A DNA stretch of 64,000 nt from NCBI RefSeq assembly GCF_019285735.1, contig NZ_CP079107.1, positions 1,736,001 to 1,800,000 of the forward strand, written 5' to 3'. The stretch comes from Paeniglutamicibacter sp. Y32M11. Its GTDB lineage: Bacteria; Actinomycetota; Actinomycetes; Actinomycetales; Micrococcaceae. Position numbers and translations under genes: made by a program. The notes under the pieces were generated by a model, which saw only the letters and a program-made list of their open reading frames with translations, was not told the DNA's origin and did no database searches. Position 1 is the stretch's first letter, and each line of letters opens with the position of its first letter. Shown here one piece after another: positions 53,247-62,283 of the stretch.

Positions 53247-54752
53247 ATGACGCAGCAGAACGACCCCGATGTGACCCCCGCCGTCTTTACCGCCCGCCCG
53301 CTGCGGGTCGCCATCATCGGCGCCGGCCCGGCAGGCATCTACGCGGCCGACATCCTCACCAAGTCGGAGCGTGACTTCGAGTTGGCCATCGACATTTTTG
53401 ACAGGTACCCCGCACCCTATGGACTGATTCGCTACGGTGTGGCCCCCGACCACCCGCGCATCAAGGGCATCGTTAAGGCACTGCACAAGGTCCTTGACCG
53501 CGGGGATATCCGCTTCTTTGGCAACGTGAACTTCGGCGTCGACCTGACCTTGGCGGAGTTGAACGAGCACTACGACGCCGTCATCTTCGCCACCGGCGCC
53601 ATCACCGACGCTGACCTGAACATTCCGGGCATCGAACTGGACGGTTCCTATGGGGCCGCCGACTTCGTTTCCTGGTACGACGGCCACCCCGACGTGCCGC
53701 GCACCTGGCCGCTTGAGGCCAAGGAAATCGCGGTGCTCGGCAACGGCAACGTGGCCCTTGACGTGGCCCGGGTGCTTTCCAAGCACGCCGAAGACCTCTT
53801 GGTCACCGAAATTCCGGAAAACGTGTTCGCGGGTCTGAAGGATTCCCCGGTCACGGATGTCCACGTTTTTGGTCGCCGCGGACCGGCCCAGGTGAAGTTC
53901 ACCCCGTTAGAACTGCGCGAACTCTCGCACAGCCAGGACGTGGACATCGTGCTGTACCCGGAAGACTTCGAATTTGATGCCGCCTCGGATGCCGCCATCA
54001 AGTCCAATAACCAGATCAAGACGATGGTCGGCACGCTGACCAACTGGCTCATCGAACAGGAAGAACGCGAAGAGAACGTCGACGTTGCGCAGTCGTCTGA
54101 GCCTGCCGTGGCCGGACGCCCGCGCCGTCGGCTGCACCTGCACTTCCTGCAGTCTCCGATCGAGGTCACCGGGCAGAACGGCAAGGTCACGGGGCTGACG
54201 TTTGAACGCCAGGAACTGGATGGAACCGGGCAGGCGCGCGGAACCGGCGAGCAGGTGCACTACCCGGTGCAGGCGATCTACCGCGCCATCGGCTACTTCG
54301 GCTCCGCCTTGCCGGAGATTGAGTACGACGGGCGCACCGGGACCGTGCCGAACCACGAGGGTAAGGTCCTTGATCGATCGGGCAGCCACGTGCCGGGCCT
54401 CTATGCAACGGGCTGGATCAAGCGTGGACCGGTGGGTCTGATTGGCCATACCAAGTCCGATGCCGCCGAGACCATCGCCCACCTGATCTCCGATCTTTCG
54501 ACGCTGCCGCTGGCCACCCATGCGGACCCGGAGGCGGTGAGCGCACTTTTGGTGACCAAGTCCGTGGCCTACACCAGCTGGGAAGGTTGGCTGGCACTTG
54601 ATGCCCATGAGCAGGCCCTTGGCGCCGCCGCGAAGCCTGCTCCCACGAAGGCGGGTCCGGTTCCGCGAGAACGCATCAAGGTGGTTGACCGCGCCGAGAT
54701 GCTTGCCGCGTCCGCTACCGCCCAGGAGGCCTCGGCATCTCTGGCGGGTTAA
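53247..54752 (+). CDS. fprA: Ferredoxin-NADP reductase FprA type
   Basis: A 501-residue FAD enzyme of the adrenodoxin-reductase type, like mycobacterial FprA. FAD site VAIIGAGPAGIYAADIL is near residue 24, the family stretch YPAPYGLIRYGVAPDHP follows, the NADP site is VLGNGNVALDVARVL, and the late GWIKRGPVGLIGHTKSDA binds both cofactors. It passes electrons from NADPH to ferredoxin. Placement 98 nt after the siroheme gene, with AGGAGA before its ATG, fits it as the electron source for the ferredoxin-type sulfite reductase. No ferredoxin gene is in the window. Confidence 0.94.
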   Translation: MTQQNDPDVTPAVFTARPLRVAIIGAGPAGIYAADILTKSERDFELAIDIFDRYPAPYGLIRYGVAPDHPRIKGIVKALHKVLDRGDIRFFGNVNFGVDLTLAELNEHYDAVIFATGAITDADLNIPGIELDGSYGAADFVSWYDGHPDVPRTWPLEAKEIAVLGNGNVALDVARVLSKHAEDLLVTEIPENVFAGLKDSPVTDVHVFGRRGPAQVKFTPLELRELSHSQDVDIVLYPEDFEFDAASDAAIKSNNQIKTMVGTLTNWLIEQEEREENVDVAQSSEPAVAGRPRRRLHLHFLQSPIEVTGQNGKVTGLTFERQELDGTGQARGTGEQVHYPVQAIYRAIGYFGSALPEIEYDGRTGTVPNHEGKVLDRSGSHVPGLYATGWIKRGPVGLIGHTKSDAAETIAHLISDLSTLPLATHADPEAVSALLVTKSVAYTSWEGWLALDAHEQALGAAAKPAPTKAGPVPRERIKVVDRAEMLAASATAQEASASLAG

Positions 54753-55010
54753 GTTGAGTGCGGGTCACTGTGCTGGGCAAGAGGTGAAGTGAGGGGCATT
54801 TTGCCGATGTTGCGGGCTCATGGCGAGTTTTGAGCGGGGTGATCACCACTAGCGGCTGACGGCGCTGCTGATGATGTGTCTTATGCTGTGAATACAGCGC
54901 ATCGTGTGACTTTGGATGGGCTGGTGGAGTGTCAGGCGACGCAGGGTGGCACCCACAAGCTCATCCGCAGAATTCAGAACACACACCTTGCCCCGAGAGG
55001 CGCCTCCCAC

Positions 55011-56717
55011 GTGATCAAATCCAGCCGGCCCTTCCTCACCAACGTACAGACGCGGCTGCCTCATCTAGCGTGCGGATTGGTGCTGGCATCGCTGGCACTC
55101 ACGCCGTCGTTGGTTCCTCGCCCCACGCTCTTTCAAGGCTTCTTGGCAGGGCTGTGGTTCATGATCGGCTTCGGCCTGGGGCATCCAGTGCGGAACCTCG
55201 GGCGGTGGCTTCGCACGTTGCTGCCCGGGCGGTTGGCAAACTTTACCCCGTCGTTGCGTAGTGCACGGATCTTGCGCACGGTCGTCCTTTTTCTCCTTGT
55301 TGTCTACCTGTTGATCTATGCCAGCATCGTGGTGCACTGGCAGAACGAGGTTCGCGCCCTGGTGGAGATGGACCCGGTGGATGGTGCCGCTCACGTGGTA
55401 TTCGTCCTCGCGGCGCTGGTCACGATGGTGCTGTGTTGGGGCATCGCACGGGGCATTTCTTCCATCGCGAGCCTGGCGGCTCGGCGAGTGGCCAACGCGG
55501 GGGGCTCTTTGCGGACAGCTGCCTGGACGTGGTCGCTTACCTCGGTGCTGAGCACAGTGCTCCTGGCGGCGGTGCTAGTAGGGGGTGGATTGGTGGCGGT
55601 GGGGAAAATTTACGCGGGGCGTGATGCCGGAACTCTCGATGGCAGTGTGCGCCCGATTCTTCCCACCCGATCGGGCTCCGCGGAATCCGCAGCCGCATGG
55701 GAAGGGTTGGGCCGCCAAGGCAGGGCCTTTGCTGGGGGCGGCCCAAGTGCCGATGCCATCGCCAAGATCACCGGCACCGCCCTTGACCCGGTACGCGTCT
55801 ATGCCGGGCTTTCTCAGGGCGCGGATATGCTCGAGCGCGCGGCGTTGGTGGTTGATGAGTTGGAGCGTACCGGCGGCTTCGAGCGCGAGGTGCTGCTGGT
55901 AGCCACCCCGACCGGCTCCGGTTGGTTGGAGCCCCAAGCCATCGCCGCTTTTGAATACCTCTACGCCGGTGACACGGCGACCGCCTCGATGCAGTATTCC
56001 GATCAGCCCAGCTGGGTGTCGTTCCTCTTTGACCCCGAGCTGGCGGCGGCGTCAAGCACTGCCCTTTTTGATACTGTGTATGAGCGCTGGGAACAGCTTC
56101 CGCGGGAGCATCGGCCCCGGCTTGCCGTCTATGGCCTCAGCCTGGGGGCGGCGGGGATGCAAGGTAATTTCACCGATCTAGAGGAGATGCTTCAGCGCAC
56201 AGATGCCGCCCTGTTCACTGGTCCTCCGGCAAATTCGGAGCCCTGGCGTACGCTGCAGAATACGCGTGATGACTCCAGTCCCATCTGGCGCCCGATTTAC
56301 CAACAGGGGAAAAATGTGCGGTGGCAGTCCAAGCCCGGCGACTTCTTGGAGCCCGCCGGAACATGGGAACCACCGCGGATCGGCTATCTTCAGCACGCCA
56401 CCGACCCGATCACCTGGCTTGATCCAGCGGTGATATACCAACGCCCCGAATGGCTCGGCGCTAGTGCAGCGGAAGGCGGCCGCGGAGCCGATGTGAGTGA
56501 CGCAATGATGTGGATGCCCGGTATCACGTACATGCATCTGGTGACCGACATGTTAGTCAGCGAGGCCGTGCCGCCGAGCCACGGACACAACTTCGGAGAT
56601 GTGGCCCTTGATGCGTGGGCCCAAGTGCTTCCCGGGCACGGATTGAGTGATCCGCAGCTGGACGCGGTCCAGGAACTCATCGCGGGCATCAACACGCATG
56701 ACCCGATCTGGGAGTGA
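55011..56717 (+). CDS. Membrane alpha/beta-hydrolase (Abhydrolase_9 family)
   Basis: A 568-residue protein with several transmembrane segments in its first ~210 residues (Abhydrolase_9 N-terminal domain: LALTPSLVPRPTLFQGFLAG, FMIGFGLG) and an extracytoplasmic hydrolase-like domain. Two GxSxG-like elbows are visible, AGLSQGAD and YGLSLGAAGMQGNF; the second fits the family's nucleophile. The end holds GHNFGDVALDAW, with the likely catalytic His. Function in the family is unknown, perhaps envelope lipid or cell-wall related. The frame opens at 54876, but GTG 55011 (GAGAGG upstream) gives a usual N-terminus. It converges with the HNH gene, 3 nt apart. Confidence 0.84.
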   Translation: MIKSSRPFLTNVQTRLPHLACGLVLASLALTPSLVPRPTLFQGFLAGLWFMIGFGLGHPVRNLGRWLRTLLPGRLANFTPSLRSARILRTVVLFLLVVYLLIYASIVVHWQNEVRALVEMDPVDGAAHVVFVLAALVTMVLCWGIARGISSIASLAARRVANAGGSLRTAAWTWSLTSVLSTVLLAAVLVGGGLVAVGKIYAGRDAGTLDGSVRPILPTRSGSAESAAAWEGLGRQGRAFAGGGPSADAIAKITGTALDPVRVYAGLSQGADMLERAALVVDELERTGGFEREVLLVATPTGSGWLEPQAIAAFEYLYAGDTATASMQYSDQPSWVSFLFDPELAAASSTALFDTVYERWEQLPREHRPRLAVYGLSLGAAGMQGNFTDLEEMLQRTDAALFTGPPANSEPWRTLQNTRDDSSPIWRPIYQQGKNVRWQSKPGDFLEPAGTWEPPRIGYLQHATDPITWLDPAVIYQRPEWLGASAAEGGRGADVSDAMMWMPGITYMHLVTDMLVSEAVPPSHGHNFGDVALDAWAQVLPGHGLSDPQLDAVQELIAGINTHDPIWE

Positions 56718-56720
56718 TGT

Positions 56721-58478
56721 CTAGGCCGCCTGAAGGGGACTGGTGGCGGGGAAGAAGATCCAGTTTCGCCGCGGCAGCTGTTCCGGATCCCGGGACTTGG
56801 CCGCAAGCACATGCGGGATCCCGCGGATCATTTCAATCCGGAACTTTCCTGCGTGATAACTCTGGTGGCATGCCGGACAGAGCAGACAGCCACGTGAGAC
56901 ATCGGTCCGCCCACCCAGCATCCAGGGATCAAGGTGGTGCGCCTCGCAGCGATTCGCCGACATGGTGCAGCCGGGATTGATGCATCCCCTATCTCGCACC
57001 GCGATGGCTCGGCGCTGAGCCCGATTGAAGTATCTTCGTGTGCGCCCCAGTTCCAACGGGACCCCCGTGCCGTCCAAAACAATCGGGATGATCCCGGCAT
57101 TGCAGGCGATGCGCCGGCAAGTTGCTGCGGAAATATCCTCGCCGTGATCGGTGAGGCCAGCAGTCTCTAACTGGCCCATGAACGTAGCCAGATCAACGGT
57201 GACATTCATGGTGAAGTTGGGGGCTAGCGGCATTTGATCCTCACCAGCTGATCCGGCGGTGGTGCCATCGGTGCTGCCAAAGCCGGGCTCCGGTGGGGCG
57301 GTGGCACTACGCAAGGCATCAAGCATGAATTGGTGAAGGCGTTTGGCTCGCTGCCGGGTGAGTGCTTGTTCGATGCTCTCGCCGGGTTGCATATTTATGG
57401 TTGGATCCAGTTGGACGGGCACGCCTACGTCGGTGAATTCGGCCGTGGGTCGTTGATCGAGAGGAACCTTGGGGTCGATGGCCCATTCGGGGATTGTTGG
57501 AGCCTCGTCGATGGGGACCCGGGGCACAGTTCCGGCCTTGGTCCTTGGGCTGTTGAGGATGTCCGCCGCGGTGGCCAGCAATTCGTGGCCCTCCGCGGTG
57601 GTGATGACCTTGTATTCGTAGCCCTTGGCTGTATGGCCGAGGTAGTGGGCGCCGATAAAGAGGTCTTCGGTTCCCAGTAGCGCCGTGGCAGCTCGTCGCT
57701 CATCGAGGCGTTTGGCCTGGTCCTTGAGCAGTTTTGCCGTTCCCTGAGCGTTGCGAGTGCGTGCCGCCGCGGCTAGCTCGCCCTCCAACTCGCGATCTGG
57801 TGCGAGGCCTCCTTGCCCATCGGCACGTTGAGGATCCAGTGCTTCAAACCTCGTGGCGAGCGTCGCAAGCGCCTTGGGATCCGCGGCGGCATCGGTGAGT
57901 ACCTGACCCAATAGCGGGTACTTGGGTGGAAGTTCGCGGCCGTTAAACCCGGTACGTGGCAACAGGTTCTCCGCGCTGCGGACCCGATGCTGGGCCTGAA
58001 AATGGGTGAGGTTGTGCTGTGCACTGAGAAAATCTGTTTCGTCCCGGTAGAGCGGTTGGCGGCCCGATGGTGTTGGAACATCGTGGGGCAGCGTCCCGGA
58101 CGAGGCGAAGTCGCTGGGCGTGGCCAGTGCCTGATTAACGGCGGCCAAGGATTCTTCGGTGATGGTGTGAAGGGCGGCGGAGGTGGCCGATGAGGTGGCC
58201 AACAACTGACCGTAGCCCGATTGCCGATAGAGATCTTCGGCGAGTTTCACGAACGTGGCGGCGCGTACCGGTGAGGATTGCACCGTTGCTGCCGAGCGGT
58301 CAAGTGCGAGACGAACCAGGGGAACCAGCAGGCCCAGCACACGCAAATCATCCGGTGCGGGATCGGCATCGGCCGCGCAGCCGATGGCAGCGTCGGAGCC
58401 AGCGCTGGGCAATAGTGCGGTGATCGCCTCCAACGCCGCGAGCGTGAGTGGTTCGTGTGCTTCCATGTCCACCAGCAT
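56721..58478 (-). CDS. DUF222 domain protein with C-terminal HNH endonuclease motif
   Basis: About 585 residues with a DUF222 (13E12-type) helical region in the N-terminal half and a C-terminal HNH nuclease motif: RRYFNRAQRRAIAVRDRGC, then CEAHHLDPWMLGG and CLLCPACHQSYHAGKF, with paired cysteines for structural zinc and the HH catalytic pair. Such genes occur in many copies in Micrococcaceae and are thought to be selfish or mobile-related, though cellular roles are unproven. The start is uncertain: ATG 58478 (MLVDMEAHE) or 58466 are likely; the frame stays open to 58688 with a low-quality Ser/Pro-rich extension. Confidence 0.85.
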   Translation of the reverse strand: MLVDMEAHEPLTLAALEAITALLPSAGSDAAIGCAADADPAPDDLRVLGLLVPLVRLALDRSAATVQSSPVRAATFVKLAEDLYRQSGYGQLLATSSATSAALHTITEESLAAVNQALATPSDFASSGTLPHDVPTPSGRQPLYRDETDFLSAQHNLTHFQAQHRVRSAENLLPRTGFNGRELPPKYPLLGQVLTDAAADPKALATLATRFEALDPQRADGQGGLAPDRELEGELAAAARTRNAQGTAKLLKDQAKRLDERRAATALLGTEDLFIGAHYLGHTAKGYEYKVITTAEGHELLATAADILNSPRTKAGTVPRVPIDEAPTIPEWAIDPKVPLDQRPTAEFTDVGVPVQLDPTINMQPGESIEQALTRQRAKRLHQFMLDALRSATAPPEPGFGSTDGTTAGSAGEDQMPLAPNFTMNVTVDLATFMGQLETAGLTDHGEDISAATCRRIACNAGIIPIVLDGTGVPLELGRTRRYFNRAQRRAIAVRDRGCINPGCTMSANRCEAHHLDPWMLGGRTDVSRGCLLCPACHQSYHAGKFRIEMIRGIPHVLAAKSRDPEQLPRRNWIFFPATSPLQAA

Positions 58479-58680
58479 GCGCCGGAAATATCGGGCGTGG
58501 GGGAAGGGGCTGGGGAATGTGGATAAGTATTCTGCGTGAGATCGTGGCCGGTCCTTGCCCCGATGCGTTCGGTGGGAACGTTGGGCGGCAAGGCAGGGAT
58601 TGGAGCAAGGCAGAGATTGGAGCAGGGTAGTGGGTCGGGGAGAGGAACTGGGCAGATGAAACCGGGACGAAACCGGGGGA

Positions 58681-58711
58681 TTGAGCATGATGGGGAATCG
58701 CGCGCTAGACT
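58681..58711 (+). promoter_or_regulatory. Predicted ileS promoter
   Basis: TTGAGC (58681-58686), a 19-bp spacer and TAGACT (58706-58711), placing transcription start near 58718, just before the T-box stem I. The 58479-58680 stretch upstream holds nothing else recognisable apart from a single DnaA-box-like TGTGGATAA. Confidence 0.45.
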
Positions 58712-58717
58712 GGAGGC

Positions 58718-58965
58718 ATTAGGACATCGACCCGGTTATCGCCGGTGAGTCCTCGGAAGAACAGCCGTTGTCGCCATCGTGCGCCCTGGCCCAGTAGAAC
58801 CGAGCGGGTAAGCCCGTCACAGCTATTAACGAGCGGCGCGAAACACCTCGAAGCAATTCGGGGCGAATCGGGCAAGCGGGGTGGTACCGCGAGGTGAAGT
58901 GACCAATTTACTTCATTCTCGTCCCTGTGTTGGAGAACGCCTAGCGTGTAAAAACGCCTTCGATC
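58718..58965 (+). promoter_or_regulatory. Translational T-box riboswitch of ileS
   Basis: The leader has an ultrashort stem I (CCCGG...CCGG) carrying the specifier ATC (58738-58740, isoleucine), the adjacent GAGTCCTCGGAAGAAC element, and the T-box bulge GGGGTGGTACCGCG (58878-58891). The TGGT in it can pair with the ACCA end of uncharged tRNA-Ile. A stem GAAGT/ACTTC follows. There is no T run, and the ribosome site (AGGA at 58968-58971) lies just downstream, which fits the actinobacterial class that controls translation instead of termination. Confidence 0.9.
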
Positions 58966-58980
58966 CCAGGACTGCCGCAG

Positions 58981-61900
58981 ATGACCAGTTACCCCAAGGC
59001 CTCGACCGACCCGCATGGCACCACGCCATCCTCTCCCCGTTTCCCGGAGATTGAGGAACGGGTCCTTTCCTACTGGAAGAACGATGAGACCTTCCAGGCC
59101 TCCATCGATAATCGTGATGCCGGAGAAAACGGCGACAACGAGTTTGTCTTCTACGACGGTCCGCCCTTCGCCAACGGCCTGCCGCACTACGGGCACCTGC
59201 TCACCGGCTACGTGAAGGACATGGTAGCTCGCTACCAGACCCAGCGTGGATCGCGGGTGGAGCGCCGCTTCGGCTGGGACACCCACGGACTGCCGGCCGA
59301 ACTAGAGGCCATGAAGCAGCTGGGCATGACCGACAAGGTGCAGATCGAGGCCATGGGCATCGATAAGTTTAACGACGCCTGCCGCACCTCGGTGATGAAG
59401 TATGCCGGAGAATGGCAGGAATACGTCACCCGTCAGGCGCGCTGGGTCGACTTTGAGAACGACTACAAGACGCTGAACGTCGAGTACATGGAATCGGTCA
59501 TCTGGGCGTTTAAGCAGCTGTCCGACAAGGGCCTGACCTACCAGGGCTTCCGCGTGCTGCCGTACTGCTGGAAGGACGAGACCCCGCTGTCCAACCACGA
59601 GTTGCGGATGGACGATGACGTGTACAAGGACCGTCAGGACCAGACGGTCACCGTCTCCTTCGAACTGCTCACCGGTTCATCGGAGATCTCCCAGGAGCTC
59701 GCCGGCGTCCAGGCCCTGGCCTGGACCACGACCCCCTGGACGCTGCCGACCAACATGGCCCTGGCCGTGGGTCCGAAGATCTCCTACGTGGTACTGCCCG
59801 CCGGCGAAAACGGCGTGAAGGCCTCGGACGCGAGCGGAAACTTCCTGCTCGCCGAGGACCTGGTCGGGGCCTACGCCAAGGACCTGGGTTATGCCGACGC
59901 CAAGGCGGCCAGCGCAGCGATCAGCGCCCGCTACACCGGTGAACAGCTCGCCGGCATCACCTACGCACCGCTCTGGGACACCTTCACCGACACCGAGACG
60001 TGGAACACCGCCAAGGCCTGGCAGATCCTGGTCGCCGACTACGTCACCACCACCGACGGCACCGGCATCGTCCACCAGGCACCGGCCTATGGTGAGGAGG
60101 ATCAGAAGATCTGTGAGGCCGCCGGCATCCCGGTGATCCTCTCGATCGATGAGGGCGCAAAGTTCCTGCCGCTCTTTAAGGGTGGAGACCTGGAGCAGAT
60201 CGTTGGTGTGCAGGTCTTTGACGCGAACAAGTCGATCACCGCGATCCTGAAGGACTCGGCGAAGCTGATCAAGCAGGCCTCCTTCGAGCACTCCTACCCG
60301 CATTGCTGGCGCTGCCGCACCCCGCTGATCTACCGCGCGATCTCCTCCTGGTACGTCCAGGTCACAGCGGTCAAGGACCGCATGCTGGAACTGAACCAGG
60401 GCATCAACTGGATCCCGGAGAACGTGAAGGAAGGCCAGTTTGGCAAGTGGCTGGCCAACGCCCGCGACTGGTCCATCTCGCGCAACCGCTACTGGGGATC
60501 CCCGATCCCGGTGTGGGAATGTGACGGCGAAAACTGCACGCACCGCGAGGTCTACGGTTCGTTGGCCGAGCTGCAGGCCGGCTTCGGCCGGCTGCCGCTG
60601 AACCTTGAGGGCCAACCGGATCTGCACCGCCCGTTCATCGACGAGCTGAGTAAAAAGCACGATGGCTGCGCCGAAAACGGCACCATGTACCGTGTGGAAG
60701 ACGTGCTGGATGTCTGGTTTGACTCCGGGTCGATGCCCTACGCCCAGGCGCACTACCCGTTTGAGAACAAGGAATGGTTTGACACCCACCACCCGGCGGA
60801 CTTCATCGTCGAATACATCGGGCAGACTCGCGGCTGGTTCTACACCATGCACGTGCTCTCCACCGCGCTCTTTGACCGCCCCGCCTACAAGAACGTGATC
60901 AGTCACGGCATCGTGCTGGGCTCCGACGGGCAGAAAATGTCTAAGTCGCTGCGCAACTACCCGGATGTTAACGAGGTGCTTGACCGCGACGGCTCCGATG
61001 CCATGCGCTGGTTCCTGCTCTCCTCCCCAATCCTGCGTGGTGGCAACCTGGTGGTCACCGAACAGGGCATTCGTGATGGCGTGCGTCAGGTCCTGCTGCC
61101 GATGTGGAACGTCTGGCACTTCTTCTGCCTGTACACCAACGCCGCAAATGACGGCGCGGGCTACACCGCGAAGCTCTCCTACTCCTCGAGTGACCCGCTG
61201 GATGCCTACATGCTGGCGGCCACCGGTGGATTGGTCCGCGACGTCACGGCCAAGCTGGACGCCTACGACATCTCCGATGCCGCAGAATCCATCCGCCAAT
61301 ACATGGACACGCTGACCAACTGGTACGTGCGCCGCTCCCGCCAGCGCTTCTTCGACGAAGACACCGCCGCCTTTGACACGCTCTACACCTGCTTAGAAAC
61401 CCTGACCCGGGTTTCGGCCTCGCTATTGCCGCTGGCGGCCGAGGAAATCTGGCGCGGACTCACCGGGGAACGCTCGGTCCACCTGGCCGATTGGCCCGAC
61501 GCCGAGCTCTTTGGTGAGCACGCCGACCTGGTGGCGGCCATGGAGGCCACCCGCCGCATCGCCTCGGTGGGTTCCTCACTGCGCAAGGCGGCGAACCTGC
61601 GGGTACGTCTGCCGTTGGCCGGCATGACCGTGGCAGCTCCCAACGCCGCGGCGTTGGAGGGCACCTTCGTGAGCATCCTGAAGGACGAGCTGAACCTGCG
61701 CAGCATCACGCTGATCGATGCGGCAACCGCCAACGCCGCCGAATACGGCATCAGCCAGCAACTAGTCGTCAATGCCCGTGCCGCGGGCCCGCGACTGGGC
61801 AAAAATGTCCAGCTCGCCATCAAGGGTGCGAAATCTGGTGACTGGTCCGTGGGTGATGACGGTGTGGTCACCGCCGGTGGACTGGCTCTGCAGGAGCACG

Positions 61901-62283
61901 AGTACACGCTAGAAACCGTGGTGGCTCCCAGTGTCGGTGAGGAATCGATCGCCGCAGCGGTGCTGCCCGGCGGCGGCTTCCTGGTCCTGGATACCGAGGT
62001 CACCGACGAGCTGGCGGCCGAGGGCCTGGCAAGAGATATGATCCGCGCCATTCAGTCCGCCCGCAAGGACGCGGACCTGTTGGTCTCTGATCGCATCCGC
62101 ACACAGATCACCGCCGATGAGGCCACCGTGGCCGCGCTGCATGCCAACGCCGAACTGATCAAGGGGGAAACGCTGAGCCTCGGGCTGGTACTCATCAGCT
62201 CCGCGGACGCAAAAGCCCCCGTCGTTTCCGTGGAAACCGTGGCATCCGCCGAAGCCGAGAAGGAAATGGGACCCAACGCATGA
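58981..62283 (+). CDS. ileS: Isoleucine-tRNA ligase, type 2
   Basis: A 1100-residue class I synthetase. The HIGH motif reads HYGH (residues 69-72, in PPFANGLPHYGHLLTGYVKD) and the second signature is KMSKS (652-656), followed by LRNYPDVNEV. The editing domain has AWTTTPWTLPTNMALAVGP. HYGH, the overall length and LRNYP after KMSKS mark the eukaryote-like IleRS2 form, known for weak binding of mupirocin. Expression is predicted to rise through the T-box when tRNA-Ile is uncharged. Its stop overlaps the folC start by 4 nt. Large open frames on the opposite strand are shadows. Confidence 0.97.
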   Translation: MTSYPKASTDPHGTTPSSPRFPEIEERVLSYWKNDETFQASIDNRDAGENGDNEFVFYDGPPFANGLPHYGHLLTGYVKDMVARYQTQRGSRVERRFGWDTHGLPAELEAMKQLGMTDKVQIEAMGIDKFNDACRTSVMKYAGEWQEYVTRQARWVDFENDYKTLNVEYMESVIWAFKQLSDKGLTYQGFRVLPYCWKDETPLSNHELRMDDDVYKDRQDQTVTVSFELLTGSSEISQELAGVQALAWTTTPWTLPTNMALAVGPKISYVVLPAGENGVKASDASGNFLLAEDLVGAYAKDLGYADAKAASAAISARYTGEQLAGITYAPLWDTFTDTETWNTAKAWQILVADYVTTTDGTGIVHQAPAYGEEDQKICEAAGIPVILSIDEGAKFLPLFKGGDLEQIVGVQVFDANKSITAILKDSAKLIKQASFEHSYPHCWRCRTPLIYRAISSWYVQVTAVKDRMLELNQGINWIPENVKEGQFGKWLANARDWSISRNRYWGSPIPVWECDGENCTHREVYGSLAELQAGFGRLPLNLEGQPDLHRPFIDELSKKHDGCAENGTMYRVEDVLDVWFDSGSMPYAQAHYPFENKEWFDTHHPADFIVEYIGQTRGWFYTMHVLSTALFDRPAYKNVISHGIVLGSDGQKMSKSLRNYPDVNEVLDRDGSDAMRWFLLSSPILRGGNLVVTEQGIRDGVRQVLLPMWNVWHFFCLYTNAANDGAGYTAKLSYSSSDPLDAYMLAATGGLVRDVTAKLDAYDISDAAESIRQYMDTLTNWYVRRSRQRFFDEDTAAFDTLYTCLETLTRVSASLLPLAAEEIWRGLTGERSVHLADWPDAELFGEHADLVAAMEATRRIASVGSSLRKAANLRVRLPLAGMTVAAPNAAALEGTFVSILKDELNLRSITLIDAATANAAEYGISQQLVVNARAAGPRLGKNVQLAIKGAKSGDWSVGDDGVVTAGGLALQEHEYTLETVVAPSVGEESIAAAVLPGGGFLVLDTEVTDELAAEGLARDMIRAIQSARKDADLLVSDRIRTQITADEATVAALHANAELIKGETLSLGLVLISSADAKAPVVSVETVASAEAEKEMGPNA

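Noticed and set aside
56721-58478. DUF222/HNH gene as evidence of an intron or homing element inserted in ileS or its neighbour
   Set aside because: Flanking genes are intact and no intron boundaries or target-site duplications are seen; the gene is a free-standing member of a common family.
58517-58525. Perfect DnaA box (TGTGGATAA) upstream of the HNH gene
   Set aside because: A single 9-bp match in 64 kb is expected by chance and has no origin-like context.
59677-61299. Open frame of 540 codons on the minus strand opposite ileS
   Set aside because: Antisense shadow of the conserved ileS frame; no ribosome site or family signature.
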